This document shows positions 1 to 8,541 of a stretch of 64,000 nucleotides of DNA, in pieces. Every line of letters begins with the position of its first letter. The stretch's first letter is position 1. The notes under the pieces were generated by a model. It had not been told where the DNA came from, searched no databases, and saw only the letters and a program-made list of their open reading frames with translations. A program made the translations under genes and the position numbers. The stretch comes from Paractinoplanes ferrugineus (lineage in GTDB: Bacteria; Actinomycetota; Actinomycetes; Mycobacteriales; Micromonosporaceae), in NCBI RefSeq assembly GCF_016862195.1, contig NZ_BOMM01000052.1, positions 165,316 through 229,315 on the forward strand. The letters are read 5' to 3'.

Positions 1-215
1 AGGTGCATCTCGATCTTGCCTCAGCGTTTGGGCGGCAGCTGGGCGGGGACGCCTCCGCTGTCTTGCATCTGCTAGAGGCCGAGCAACTAGCTCCGCAGCT
101 GCTTCGGGTGCATCCGCCGGCGAGGTCGCTCATCATCAATCTGTTGGCACGTGAGCGGAGAGCCGCGACGCCAGGGCTGCGTGCTCTCGCAATTCGGGCC
201 GGAGTAGCCGCATGA
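1..215 (+). CDS. XRE-family regulator, C-terminal end only (left-truncated)
   Basis: The frame is open from the window edge and ends in TGA at 213-215. The visible roughly 70 residues (HLDLASAF, then LLEAEQLAPQLLRVHPPAR, then LRALAIRAGV) match the last helices of actinomycete XRE regulators that carry a TPR-like C-terminal half. The DNA-binding part lies outside the window. The stop overlaps the ATG of the following flavoprotein gene by four bases, so the two are probably translationally coupled; this regulator-flavoprotein pairing is common in actinomycetes. Regulatory targets cannot be told from this fragment. Confidence 0.75.
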   Translation, partial: VHLDLASAFGRQLGGDASAVLHLLEAEQLAPQLLRVHPPARSLIINLLARERRAATPGLRALAIRAGVAA

Positions 216-751
216 CAACGAACAAATCCCGTCGCGTCCTACACCTGGTCGTCTGCGCGGCGCCGCCCTCTCAGAGCATTACCGAACTGATCGACCTGCT
301 GCACGCGGATCTATGGGACGTGTACGTCATCGCCACCCCGACCGCAATGACGTGGATTTCGCAACTCGAGATCGAGCAACGGACCGGCCGACCGGTTCTA
401 CATCAGCAGCGACATCCAAACGCGCCGAAATCCCTGCCCATCGCTCACGCTGTCGCCGTTGTTCCAGCAACATTCAATACTATTAACGCCTGGGCGAACG
501 GCATCAATGACACCCTTGCTCTGGCGATCCTCAACGAAGCGCTGAGCGCCAAGGTCCCCGTTTTCGCTTCGGTGTACGCCAAGGCGACTCTCGTATCACA
601 CCCCGCGTTCGCTGAGCACCTCCGACTACTGCGCTCCGCAGGCGTCAGGTTCACCGATGTAGAGGCACTACGCCCCCAGGTACCCAACGACCCCTTTCGA
701 TGGCAATCTGTCATCGAAGTCTTACGGAATGTATCGCTACCGCAGCTCTAG
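212..751 (+). CDS. Flavoprotein (phosphopantothenoylcysteine decarboxylase-like fold)
   Basis: A 179-residue protein opening with a Rossmann-like strand (VLHLVVCAAPPS) and carrying the family block VVPATFNTINAWANGINDTLAL near residues 90-110, typical of the flavoprotein/PPC-decarboxylase family that binds FMN. The usual role is FMN-dependent decarboxylation of a cysteine-type carboxylate, but stand-alone actinomycete members beside XRE regulators are uncharacterised. The start overlaps the stop of the regulator (ATGA), which supports it. Downstream the operon is interrupted by an insertion sequence, so the asparaginase gene beyond it may once have been co-transcribed. Confidence 0.75.
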   Translation: MTTNKSRRVLHLVVCAAPPSQSITELIDLLHADLWDVYVIATPTAMTWISQLEIEQRTGRPVLHQQRHPNAPKSLPIAHAVAVVPATFNTINAWANGINDTLALAILNEALSAKVPVFASVYAKATLVSHPAFAEHLRLLRSAGVRFTDVEALRPQVPNDPFRWQSVIEVLRNVSLPQL

Positions 752-855
752 CCGGCGTCCTCCCGATTGAATAACCTCCTTAAGCCCGCCGAACACCTAC
801 GGAGTTCGTCTTTTGACGCGTTCGACTCCACACCTCGCCATGCGGCCCCTCCTAA

Positions 856-873
856 AAGCTCCTAACACGATCT
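856..873 (+). repeat. IS left terminal inverted repeat
   Basis: The 18 bases AAGCTCCTAACACGATCT are exactly complementary to 1736-1753 at the other end of the element. The preceding TAA (853-855) is the left copy of the presumed target duplication. Confidence 0.9.
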
Positions 874-929
874 GTTGAATCGATGTTGATCAGCGCAACG
901 AGGTGAAGATCAGTCTCGTTCGCTCGGAC

Positions 930-1747
930 ATGAGCAAGGCATGGATCGTCGAGGATGACCTGTGGGACCTGATCGAGCCGTTGCTGCCGCCGTGGCCGGG
1001 CAAGTCGCCTGGGCCACGGCCGGTGCCGGACCGGCAGTGCCTGCAAGGGATCTTGTTCGTGCTACATACCGGCATCGGCTGGGAAGACCTGCCGCAGGAG
1101 CTCGGCTTCGGCTCGGGAATGACGTGCTGGCGCCGGCTCAAGCGGTGGACCGATGCGGGTGTGTTCGACCAGTTGCATCAGATCCTGCTGGCCCGGTTGA
1201 ACGCGGCGAACCGGATCGACTGGTCGAGGGCGGCGATGGACGGGAGTCACATCGACGCCAAAAAGGGGGCGCCGGAACAGGTCCGTCGCCGGTCAACCGC
1301 GGTAAGCCCGGCAGCAAACACCACTTGATCTGCGACGGGAACGGCACCCCGATCTACGTGCTCACCTCGAGCGCGAACGTGCCCGACATCAGCCGTGCTC
1401 TGGACCTGCTCGACGGCTACCCACCAATCGCAGGCCGCCGCGGCCGACCCCGACGCCGCTTCACGACGCTAATGGCCGACAAGGCCTACAGCAGCCAAGC
1501 GTTCCGCCAGGCCTGCCGCGAACGCGGCACCGAACCGATCATTCCCAAGCCCAGGACCAGCGGGATCAAAGGCCTGGGCAAGCTGCGCTACGTCGTCGAA
1601 CAGACCTTTGCCCTGCTCCACCAGTTCCGTCGCCTGGCCGTGCGCTGGGAACGCCACCTCGACATCCACGACGGCTTCGTCAGCCTCGCGTGCGCTCTGA
1701 TCTGCTGGCGCCGACTGATCAACTGGACCGACCAGAGATCGTGTTAG
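930..1747 (+). CDS. IS5-family transposase, two ORFs joined by -1 frameshift
   Basis: The first frame (930-1328, alternative GTG at 903) reads WIVEDDLWDLIEPLLPPWP and reaches DGSHIDAKK, which contains the first catalytic Asp of the DDE triad. The second frame, entered at about 1259-1265, continues KGGAGTGPSPV and carries the rest of the DDE domain, including MADKAYSS (second Asp) and YVVEQTF (Glu), to the stop at 1747. The join lies at A5G5 (1260-1269), where codons AAA AAG can slip back one base, a classical programmed -1 site in IS5/IS427 elements. With slippage the product is about 272 residues, normal for the family, so this is probably a functional transposase rather than a wreck. Confidence 0.85.
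1260..1269 (+). other. Probable programmed -1 frameshift site in the transposase
   Basis: The run AAAAAGGGGG lies exactly where the first transposase frame loses homology and the second gains it. Reading AAA AAG in the first frame and slipping back one base gives the second frame. Family knowledge (IS5/IS427 members make OrfAB by frameshift) supports the call; slippage itself is not shown by sequence. Confidence 0.65.
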
Positions 1748-1753
1748 GAGCTT
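1736..1753 (+). repeat. IS right terminal inverted repeat
   Basis: Exact inverted copy of 856-873. It overlaps the end of the transposase frame (stop at 1745-1747) and is followed by TAA (1754-1756), which runs straight into the AAGGAG ribosome binding site of the next gene. Confidence 0.9.
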
Positions 1754-1754
1754 T

Positions 1755-1760
1755 AAGGAG
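1755..1760 (+). promoter_or_regulatory. Ribosome binding site of asparaginase gene, kept intact by IS target duplication
   Basis: AAGGAG lies six bases before the GTG at 1767. Its two leading A residues belong to the right copy of the TAA repeat flanking the insertion sequence, so the insertion split but also rebuilt this site. Confidence 0.6.
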
Positions 1761-1766
1761 ACCTTC

Positions 1767-2798
1767 GTGTCTTTTGTTCAGAGCGCCACGGCACCGCGAG
1801 TCGCCGTTGTTGGTCTCGGCGGCACGATCGCGATGGCTCAGGGAAGTAGTGGGGGCGTCATCCCCAGCTTGTCCGCGGAGGACCTCGTCGCCGCCGTCCC
1901 GGGACTTGCCGGCCTCGGCGTCGACCTGGACGTGCACAGTTTCTGCAGTCGGCCGGGCGCGTCACTAACGGTCGAAGACATCTTCGAGTTGTCAGACACC
2001 CTCATGCGGCGGTTTACCGATGGTGCCGTCGGCGCTGTGATCACGCAGGGCACCGACACGATCGAGGAGACGGCCTACCTGCTGGACCTGCTCAATGCCG
2101 CCGGCTCGCCGATCGTCGTCACCGGGGCAATGCGTAACCCCACGCTGGCCGGAGCGGACGGTCCCGCCAACCTGCTGGCTGCCGTCACCGTCGCCGCGAG
2201 CCCGGACGCACGCGGGCTGGGCTGCCTCGTGGTGCTCGCCGACGAGATTCACGCCGCAGCTCGGGTCCGCAAAAGTCACACCACGAGCCCTTCGACGTTC
2301 GTTTCGTCGAACGGTGGACCGCTTGGATACGTGGTCGAGGGCCACGTACGCCTCGTCAACCGGCCGGCGCACCACTACCGCCCGGCCACACCAGACCGCG
2401 GGCGGCCGTTGCCGCGCGTCGGGCTCTACTCCGCGACCCTCGGCGACGACGGCAGCCTCCTGCCCCTGCTGGCCAGCCAGATCGACGGCCTTGTCATCGC
2501 CGCGTTCGGCGTCGGCCACGTCCCGGAGACGTGGGTAGCCCACCTTGCGGAGATCGCCGACAGGATCCCCGTGGTGCTCGCTTCCCGTACCGGCGCTGGG
2601 TTCACTGCCACCAACACGTACGGATTCGCCGGCTCCGAACGCGACCTGATTGCCAGAGGTCTCATCCCCGCCGGGATCCTCGACCCATACAAAGCCCGCC
2701 TGCTCTTGCAGGTCCTCCTCGCTGCCACGGACGACCGCGCATCACTGACGGCGGCGGTCGCCGCGGCGACCGGAAACACAGGATCAGGAGCAGAGTGA
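1767..2798 (+). CDS. L-asparaginase family protein
   Basis: This 343-residue cytoplasmic-type asparaginase hydrolyses L-asparagine (or a related amide) to aspartate and ammonia. The N-terminal motif VVGLGGTIA supplies the catalytic Thr; the second motif ITQGTDTIEETAYLLDLL (about residues 92-109) carries the second catalytic Thr-Asp pair; VTGAMRNP and the KSHTTSPSTFVSSN stretch are also family features. The GTG start at 1767 has AAGGAG six bases upstream. There is no signal peptide. It lies just beyond the insertion sequence and may have been part of the regulator-flavoprotein operon. Release of Asp could feed the PurC-like enzyme of operon B, but that is speculation. Confidence 0.9.
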   Translation: MSFVQSATAPRVAVVGLGGTIAMAQGSSGGVIPSLSAEDLVAAVPGLAGLGVDLDVHSFCSRPGASLTVEDIFELSDTLMRRFTDGAVGAVITQGTDTIEETAYLLDLLNAAGSPIVVTGAMRNPTLAGADGPANLLAAVTVAASPDARGLGCLVVLADEIHAAARVRKSHTTSPSTFVSSNGGPLGYVVEGHVRLVNRPAHHYRPATPDRGRPLPRVGLYSATLGDDGSLLPLLASQIDGLVIAAFGVGHVPETWVAHLAEIADRIPVVLASRTGAGFTATNTYGFAGSERDLIARGLIPAGILDPYKARLLLQVLLAATDDRASLTAAVAAATGNTGSGAE

Positions 2799-3064
2799 CT
2801 GATCCAGGCAAGGATGGTGTTGCCGGAGCGCGAGCGGGAAGTCGCTCAATGGCATGCCGGGCAAGGCCACCACAAACTACGTGGGCACGGCCTGTTAGCC
2901 ACGGGAGCGACTGAGGTCGTCGCGCGGTGTCCGGTGGCTTGCGCACTGGTGGCTGCCAACTGGTGTGCGAAGATCCCCGGGTAGGCGCGGACATAGTCCA
3001 CCGAGCGGCAGAACGAGTAGCCCGGCGGTTCGCACCGTCTGGGGGAGACGCTTCAACGAAAGGC
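2799..3064. other. Intergenic stretch without a supported gene
   Basis: These 266 bases between asparaginase and the HAD hydrolase hold only short frames with no family resemblance. An in-frame upstream extension of the HAD gene to 2927 exists but lacks homology-like sequence. A GAAAGG at 3058-3063 may serve the HAD gene. Confidence 0.5.
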
Positions 3065-3724
3065 ATGCAAGTAGTGATCAGGTCGGTCGTTTTCGATGTC
3101 GGCGAAACGTTGATTGACGACACCAGAGAGTTCAACGCCTGGGCCGACTGGATCGGTGTACCTCCGCATACCCTCTCCGCCCTGATCGGGATCGTCGTTG
3201 CGCAAGGACGTGACAATGCTGAAGCGTTCCAGTACGTGCAGCCGGGTTTTGACCTCATCGCCGAGCGCGAGCGTCGCGAACAGGCCGGCGTTGGCGAACA
3301 GATCGACGAACACGACCTCTACCCCGACGTCCGTCCGGCTTTGACCGAGCTGCGCCGGCGCGGCGTGTGGGTCGGCGTCGCCGGTAACCAGACTGTGCGG
3401 GCTGCCCAGCTCCTGCGGGGACTGGAACTGCCGGTCGATGATCTGGCTACGTCGGGTGAATGGGGTGTAGCCAAGCCTGCGGCTGGTTTTTTCAAGCGGG
3501 TAGTCGAGTTCGCCCAAGGCGACGCGCACGAGATCGTCTACGTCGGTGACCATCGCGACTACGACGTGAAGGCCGCCCGCGACGCCGGCCTACAGGCCGC
3601 GCTGATCAAGCGCGGACCTTGGGGTCGGCTGTGGGCCGACGACCCGACCGTGAACGAGAGCGCAACATGGGTGATCGACTCGCTGGCCGAACTCCCCGAT
3701 CTGGTCAGGCCACCGCTCAGCTGA
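3065..3724 (+). CDS. HAD-superfamily hydrolase
   Basis: Haloacid-dehalogenase-fold phosphatase of about 219 residues. Motif I is VFDVGETLIDD, motif II lies around VGVAGNQT, motif III Lys in GVAKPAAGFF, and motif IV in YVGDHRDYDVKAARDAG, all in order. The VGET variant of DxDxT keeps the nucleophile Asp but replaces the second Asp by Glu, which is common in this actinomycete subfamily. I chose the ATG at 3065, directly before the conserved first strand, over the in-frame start at 2927. The gene converges with the following regulator, overlapping it by eight bases. The substrate is unknown. Confidence 0.8.
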   Translation: MQVVIRSVVFDVGETLIDDTREFNAWADWIGVPPHTLSALIGIVVAQGRDNAEAFQYVQPGFDLIAERERREQAGVGEQIDEHDLYPDVRPALTELRRRGVWVGVAGNQTVRAAQLLRGLELPVDDLATSGEWGVAKPAAGFFKRVVEFAQGDAHEIVYVGDHRDYDVKAARDAGLQAALIKRGPWGRLWADDPTVNESATWVIDSLAELPDLVRPPLS

Positions 3725-5114
3725 TCTCAGCGGATATGCGGGTCCATCGGGCGAACTCCAGGACTTGCGGAGTCACCGCACGCTTGTCGAGCAGGCGGGT
3801 TACCACTTCGCGCACCTGTGGATGAAACCGGGTGTGCTCAGGCGCGACCGCCCGTGCCTGGAACAAGGCGATGACGGCCGCGTTGACTTTGTCGAGCTGT
3901 GCCTGGGCACGCGCGACGTCGATGTAGAAGTGTGAGCGGCGCTCGGCCGACAACTTCTCGGATGGGTCCCAGTCGCGTGACACACGCAGGGCGGTGTCCG
4001 GGTCATTTGTGTCTACGGCAAGGGTCACTTCGTGGATGCGCACCGATGAGGGGCCGAAGGCGGTGCCGTTGTACTCGCCTTCGGTTACCCGGGTCGCCCA
4101 CTGCGCTGCCTCGGCCAAGTGATCACGGGCATGCTCGAGCTGCCGCGCCTGGCCGGCGAGAACGCCGGCTCGCATATGCAAGGAGCCGTACGCGGCGCTG
4201 CTGGCGGCGTCCGTGTCTGGATCGAGCCGCTCCGCTGCGCGCTCCAGCAGGGTTCGGCCGAGGTCCGGTCGACCGTTGGCGAAGAACAACTCGCCGCGTA
4301 CGTACGAGGCAGTGGCCAGAACTACCTCATTCCCGGACTGACGTGCGGCCTCGGTCATCATGCCGATGAGCCGGGCGGACAGGTCGTAGCGGCCGGACTT
4401 GTCGGCTAGCGCGTCGGCCGCCCGGTAGGTCTGGGCCAGCAAGGCGGCCACCACGACTCGGCGCTGCCCTTGCCAGAACGAGTATGCGCGATGCAGGTCA
4501 TCAAGCAGATCCGAAAGCACCGCGCACAGACGCATGTAGTTCGACGCCAGTCGCAGTCGCGTCACCCCTGCGACGTCTGCCGTCAAGTCTGCGACGGGAC
4601 GCAGCGGACCGTCGGGTGGTAGGTCGGCGGTGTCCAAGGCCGCCCTGATGGCAATGAGCCCGGCAGCCGGCAGCTCCAACGAAGCCCCAGCGGCGAGCGC
4701 TTCCCCACATTCACGTTGGTCATCGATCGGCGCGGGATGCGGCGACGCCAGCGTGTCGTCGCCCTCGGTGCGGGATCGGATGGCCTGGAGGGGCTGGGTG
4801 CTGTGCATCTGGTCGGTTGGTCGGATCCTGCGGTTCATCAGGCCAATTTCCGCATCCGTTCTCACGTTCAAGATCGTGCGGTAAGCCTGACGCCGACACT
4901 TACGCGGCCACGACACGATTCCGCGTTCGATCTTGCCGATGTCGCTGGCGGAGACCGGCCCATCATGATCACGCGGGTCCATAACATCGTTGACCAGGTC
5001 CGCGAGTTCTTCTCGCGACATGGGGCCGTCGCCGTGGGCAGACTTCAGGCGGAGCCGGGCCGCGCGGAAGAGGTCGTTGGGATGCCGTCGCGATGAAGTC
5101 ATGGCCCCTGTCAT
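3717..5114 (-). CDS. XRE-TPR transcriptional regulator (paralogue 1)
   Basis: The N-terminal 90 residues form the HTH region typical of these regulators: LFRAARLRLKS, then SREELADLVN, SDIGKIERGIVSWPRK and TDAEIGLMNRR. The rest is alpha-helical TPR-like repeats (for example HMRAGVLAGQARQLEHARDHLAEAAQWA) that probably sense a ligand or peptide. Start is the ATG at 5114 (TGAMTSSRR) or the nearby ATG at 5102; an in-frame ATG at 5219 would add sequence not shared with its paralogue. It resembles the proteins at 6505-7857 and 8542-9939, and its upstream DNA resembles that of 8542-9939. It may control neighbouring operons; no target is proven. Confidence 0.85.
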   Translation of the reverse strand: MTGAMTSSRRHPNDLFRAARLRLKSAHGDGPMSREELADLVNDVMDPRDHDGPVSASDIGKIERGIVSWPRKCRRQAYRTILNVRTDAEIGLMNRRIRPTDQMHSTQPLQAIRSRTEGDDTLASPHPAPIDDQRECGEALAAGASLELPAAGLIAIRAALDTADLPPDGPLRPVADLTADVAGVTRLRLASNYMRLCAVLSDLLDDLHRAYSFWQGQRRVVVAALLAQTYRAADALADKSGRYDLSARLIGMMTEAARQSGNEVVLATASYVRGELFFANGRPDLGRTLLERAAERLDPDTDAASSAAYGSLHMRAGVLAGQARQLEHARDHLAEAAQWATRVTEGEYNGTAFGPSSVRIHEVTLAVDTNDPDTALRVSRDWDPSEKLSAERRSHFYIDVARAQAQLDKVNAAVIALFQARAVAPEHTRFHPQVREVVTRLLDKRAVTPQVLEFARWTRISAEIS

Positions 5115-5160
5115 CAACACTTGGCGGAAGCGTATGAACCATGAGTGTAGGCAATCGACC
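5115..5160 (-). promoter_or_regulatory. Putative promoter shared with regulator paralogue 3
   Basis: The bases upstream of paralogue 1 (CTGTCATCAACAC ... CATGAGTGTAGG on the plus strand) match those upstream of paralogue 3 at about 9925-9970 (CTGTGATCACCAC ... CTGAGTGTAAGG). On the minus strand each ends in CTACACTCA or TTACACTCA, usable as a -10 box about 45 bases before the start codon. Similar promoters suggest co-regulation or autoregulation. Confidence 0.45.
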
Positions 5161-5301
5161 CGGATTCCAAGAGCCACCAAATTCGCAGGCACGCGTGGGG
5201 GCCTACGGTGGTCACTCAACGCCCGATGTGATTCGAAAGTTACCGGCTCGGCGGCGGTACCCTACCGTCGCTGACCTGATCGCGGCTGGAGGACACCGGG
5301 G

Positions 5302-6132
5302 ATGAGCGACAACGACGACGTGAGCAAGACTGCGCTGACCAGCTTTCGAAGCGCCGATGGCCTGCTGCTGCGCGGCTCCTTTGACTCGCCAGGGACACGC
5401 CTAACCTCCAGCATCGTGCTGGTCCACGGTGGCGGTGCCACCCGGGAGGAAGGCGGCTTTTTCACCCGGCTGGCGGGAGGTCTCGCTGAGCGCGGGGTGG
5501 CGTCGCTGCGGTTCGACCTGCGTGGCCACGGAGAAAGCGCAGGCCGGCAGGAGGATCTAACGCTGTCGGGTGTCGTGAACGACATCCACGCGGCGGTTAC
5601 GGAGCTACGTCGCCTCGCTGGGGACGTTCCGGTGAACGTTCTGGGTGCCAGTTTCGGCGGCGGAATCTGCGCCTACTTCACGGCGCACTACCCAGACGAC
5701 GTCGCAAAGCTCGTCCTGATCAACCCCCTCATCAACTACAAGAAGCGCTTCGTCGACGACAAGCCCTACTGGTCGAACGACCAGATCGACGAGGTTGCCG
5801 GCCTCGAGCTCAGTCAGAACGGCTTCCTGGCCCACTCGCCCACCTTCAAGCTCGGGCGCCCCCTCCTCAACGAGGTCTTCTACCTACGACCAGACCAGGC
5901 ACTCGGACAAATCCTCGCCCCCACGTTGGTGTTGCACGGTACCGCCGATACGTTCATCCCAGTGGAGAGCTCCCGCGAACACGTCACGAGGATCCCCGCC
6001 GATACCCGGCTGATCGAGGTCGATGGGGCACAGCACGGCATCGCTGTCCACGATGACCCGGGATACTCGGATCCGCAGACGCAGGCGTGGCAGGCGGCGG
6101 CCATCCAAGACATCGCTGATTGGGTGGTATGA
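5302..6132 (+). CDS. Alpha/beta hydrolase
   Basis: A 276-residue serine hydrolase. The oxyanion region is IVLVHGGGATREE, the nucleophile elbow LGASFGGG (Ser about residue 117), the acid VLHGTADTFIP and the base DGAQHG, all in standard order. DLRGHGESAG is also typical. No signal peptide or membrane segment is seen, so it acts in the cytoplasm on an unknown ester, lactone or peptide. It stands alone between two regulators transcribed outward, with a 185-base 5' gap that could hold its promoter. Confidence 0.88.
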   Translation: MSDNDDVSKTALTSFRSADGLLLRGSFDSPGTRLTSSIVLVHGGGATREEGGFFTRLAGGLAERGVASLRFDLRGHGESAGRQEDLTLSGVVNDIHAAVTELRRLAGDVPVNVLGASFGGGICAYFTAHYPDDVAKLVLINPLINYKKRFVDDKPYWSNDQIDEVAGLELSQNGFLAHSPTFKLGRPLLNEVFYLRPDQALGQILAPTLVLHGTADTFIPVESSREHVTRIPADTRLIEVDGAQHGIAVHDDPGYSDPQTQAWQAAAIQDIADWVV

Positions 6133-6166
6133 ACACGGTGTTGGTGTACAACACGGTGTTGGTGTA
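6132..6166 (+). repeat. 17-base tandem direct repeat after hydrolase gene
   Basis: AACACGGTGTTGGTGTA occurs at 6132-6148 and again, exactly, at 6150-6166, with one base between. It starts on the last base of the hydrolase stop codon. The 18-base period is a little under two helical turns, so it could be a regulator site, but a replication slip is equally possible. Confidence 0.7.
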
Positions 6167-6504
6167 GTCGCGGAGCAAGTTATTGCTGACTCGCTCTCGG
6201 AACTTGCCATGTTGGAGCGTGCCCAATTTCTGGTCCCGCCCCACACGGCGGCTACCCGCCGTCCCGATGGAGACTCGGCCGTGCCACTGCCTCCCACGAC
6301 TGCGCAGTAAGCTGATGTGACGCCTTCCGAGGTTCCTCGATGTTGGGTCGACGCGGTCCAGGCCGTAGCCGCGGTCGAAGGCCGCGGTCACATCTCTTCT
6401 GGCGACGATTCGTGAACGCGGCCTCGATTGTGACGTGACGGTGGCCTACAGTGAACGTCACCCAGCGGCGCCAACCGCCACGGCAGCAGAGCGCGGGAGA
6501 TGTG
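6133..6504. other. Intergenic region upstream of regulator paralogue 2
   Basis: These 372 bases hold the 17-base tandem repeat at the left and, at the right, an inverted repeat plus a likely promoter for the regulator at 6505. I see no convincing gene in between. Confidence 0.6.
6430..6461 (+). promoter_or_regulatory. Inverted repeat GTGACGT-N18-ACGTCAC before regulator gene
   Basis: GTGACGT (6430-6436) and its complement ACGTCAC (6455-6461) flank a possible -10 box (TACAGT, 6447-6452), about 45-75 bases before the ATG at 6505. The same half sites occur at 30496-30531 with a 22-base spacer in front of a Nudix gene. Position suggests an operator, perhaps autoregulatory. Confidence 0.4.
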
Positions 6505-7857
6505 ATGGCGAATCCTCGGTTGACGCCGAATAAGCTGTTCAAGGATGCCCGGGTACGTCTGTTTGGCAGTCGTGAAGCACTCGCAGACGCCGCGAACGCC
6601 CATCTCGGCGCGGCGTTCATTCTCAATGCAAACGATATTGGAAAGATTGAGCGTGGTGTGGTCACATGCCCTCGGCCACCTAGAAGAGCCGCTCTGCGGT
6701 TGGTTCTGCATGCCAACTCAGACGCCGAGCTGGGTTTCTCCGGCAAACAGTCTCCGACCTTACCCGCCGACGAGAACGTACCATTAGAAGACTCGGCGGC
6801 GGCCACAGCTTCTGCGGGCAGGCTTCCGGTAATGCGTCGCAACGCGATCAGCGCGGCTCGGGATGCCGACGAGCGGATTGAGGCCAGAACGTCGCTCGAA
6901 AGCGCGTTGGATCCGCTGGAACGGTTAGCGGAATTAACCGACTCGACAGTTACCGACCAAAGGTTGGAAAACGTTGATCGTATGCTCCGCGGATTTATCG
7001 AGGAATATGAGACGGCCGGACCGCATGATGTTATCCCACGCGTTCGTCGTCAACTCTCCTGGACCAACGCCGCCCTTTCTGGCTACGAACGTCCACGTCA
7101 CATAGAGTCACTTTACAGGCAAAGCGCGCGGCTGACGGGAATGCTTGCGTACATGGCAGTGAATCTGAGGAGGTTCGCGTTAGCCCGCGCTTACTGTGTT
7201 GAGTCGTTCGGCTTGGCCGAGTTCATTGGAGATATGGACTTGCAGGCTTGGGTCCGCGGGACCGAGAGCTTCTGCGCATATTATGAGGGCGATTTTAAGC
7301 GAGCGTATGAACTGGCCGTTGATGGCGAAAAATACGCTCGGCAAGGTCCACAGTCAATCCGGCTGATTATCAACGGTAAGGCTCGGGCTCTGGCGAAACT
7401 TGGTGATACACACGAGACCCGGCGCGCCATTGACAAGGCGTTCGCGATTGCCACCAGCCATGGCATCAAGCGCGGCATGTCGCCGTGCCTTTCCTTCGAC
7501 GCGTATAGCGATGCGCGAACTATGGCTAATGCTGTGACTGCTTATTCCTCGCTTGGTCTGCCAGTGGAGGTGAACGAACTTCTAGTGGAACTTGCGCCAA
7601 CGGTTGACGCATCGGACTCAGTTTGGAGTAGGTCACTTGTTCGCTTAGATCGCGCGAAGGTTCTACTGGCTGCCGCAGCCCCAGAGCCAGAAGAGGCGAC
7701 TATTCTTGCAGCGCAAGCTCTGGATATCTCTGCGGAACGTCCCATAGCGTCTGTACTGATTCGGGCGCGTGAGATTCTCGCCGGTGCGGAGCCATGGCGA
7801 GATCTTGATACGGTCCGTCAGCTCGGGGAGACGCTCAAAGAATGCGAGGCTCGATGA
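6505..7857 (+). CDS. XRE-TPR transcriptional regulator (paralogue 2)
   Basis: Starts MANPRLTPNKLFKDARVRLF with GGGAGA just upstream; the in-frame GTG at 6451 is unlikely because family similarity begins at 6505. The HTH part includes REALADAAN and ANDIGKIERGVVTCPRP; the rest is helical repeats (for example FALARAYCVESFGLAEFIGD and ARALAKLGDTHETRRAIDKAFAIA). It shares layout with paralogues 1 and 3, but its third-position GC is visibly lower in the C-terminal half, which may mark later acquisition. Its last codons overlap the 2H phosphoesterase gene, so the two are coupled. Confidence 0.87.
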   Translation: MANPRLTPNKLFKDARVRLFGSREALADAANAHLGAAFILNANDIGKIERGVVTCPRPPRRAALRLVLHANSDAELGFSGKQSPTLPADENVPLEDSAAATASAGRLPVMRRNAISAARDADERIEARTSLESALDPLERLAELTDSTVTDQRLENVDRMLRGFIEEYETAGPHDVIPRVRRQLSWTNAALSGYERPRHIESLYRQSARLTGMLAYMAVNLRRFALARAYCVESFGLAEFIGDMDLQAWVRGTESFCAYYEGDFKRAYELAVDGEKYARQGPQSIRLIINGKARALAKLGDTHETRRAIDKAFAIATSHGIKRGMSPCLSFDAYSDARTMANAVTAYSSLGLPVEVNELLVELAPTVDASDSVWSRSLVRLDRAKVLLAAAAPEPEEATILAAQALDISAERPIASVLIRAREILAGAEPWRDLDTVRQLGETLKECEAR

Positions 7858-8510
7858 AGACTCACCCGAGCCGTTACGACGATGATTGGTCGCGATTCAG
7901 CTCGTTGTCACGGATGGTCAATCACTGGGATAGACCTGGATGGACATCGGGAAGATCTGCCTACTATTGGTATATGACGTTTGACTCGCCATCCCTGGTG
8001 GGACTTGCGACCGAATGCCAATCGAAGTTTGTTCCAGATGACTTTGATATCGTCGAGGCTGACTGGCTGCACCTGTCAGTGATAAAGCTGGCATGGTCGG
8101 ATGAAACAGCGATGGGCGAGGTTTCTCAAGTCGTCCGTCGTGCGCGTTCCGCATGTGAAGTTGTTGAGCCCTTCTCGCTCGATGTGGGTCCATTGGCTGG
8201 CTCGGCTGGCGCGATTCGATTCAGTGTCACGCCTTGGGAGCCGGTCGTGGACCTGAGAGTTCGGCTCGGCAACGCAAACTTGCCGCGTCTGGAACCGACC
8301 TCAACGAGCCCGTTCCTGCCGCACATTACTATCGCGTACAGTAATCAGGTTAGGGCCGCTGGTCCGGTAATTGCCGGTGTCGCCGAGGCGAAAAATGTCC
8401 CGCAGGTGCGGGTCAACATCGGCGACGTTGCTCTCGTAGAGGTGCGACGCCATGGTCACTCTTACAAATGGAACACGGTTGAGCGCATCCCTCTGGCAGG
8501 CAACGGTTAA
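7842..8510 (+). CDS. 2H phosphoesterase / 2'-5' RNA ligase-like protein
   Basis: Two HxS/T motifs, HLSVIKL (about residue 78) and HITIAYS (about residue 163), are the signature of the 2H phosphoesterase superfamily (RNA ligase LigT, cyclic phosphodiesterases), and their spacing fits. Such enzymes hydrolyse or form 2',3'-cyclic or 2'-5' phosphodiester bonds on RNA ends or small nucleotides. Start may be the ATG at 7842 or at 7854; both overlap the regulator gene. The substrate is unknown; coupling to a regulator is common for actinomycete members. Confidence 0.75.
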   Translation: MRGSMKTHPSRYDDDWSRFSSLSRMVNHWDRPGWTSGRSAYYWYMTFDSPSLVGLATECQSKFVPDDFDIVEADWLHLSVIKLAWSDETAMGEVSQVVRRARSACEVVEPFSLDVGPLAGSAGAIRFSVTPWEPVVDLRVRLGNANLPRLEPTSTSPFLPHITIAYSNQVRAAGPVIAGVAEAKNVPQVRVNIGDVALVEVRRHGHSYKWNTVERIPLAGNG

Positions 8511-8541
8511 GGGATGCATCAGTAACAGCAGTGCAGGTCGA

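Larger units (their letters stand above)
856..1753 (+). mobile_element. IS5-family insertion sequence with frameshifted transposase
   Basis: The element is bounded by nearly perfect 18-19 base inverted repeats (856-873, AAGCTCCTAACACGATCT, and its complement at 1736-1753). A TAA direct repeat flanks it (853-855 and 1754-1756), consistent with a short target duplication. It carries one transposase split over two frames. Size (about 0.9 kb), repeats and two-frame transposase fit the IS427/ISL2-like part of the IS5 family. Removing the element and one TAA rejoins CCTAAGGAGACC, the ribosome binding site of the asparaginase gene. Confidence 0.9.
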
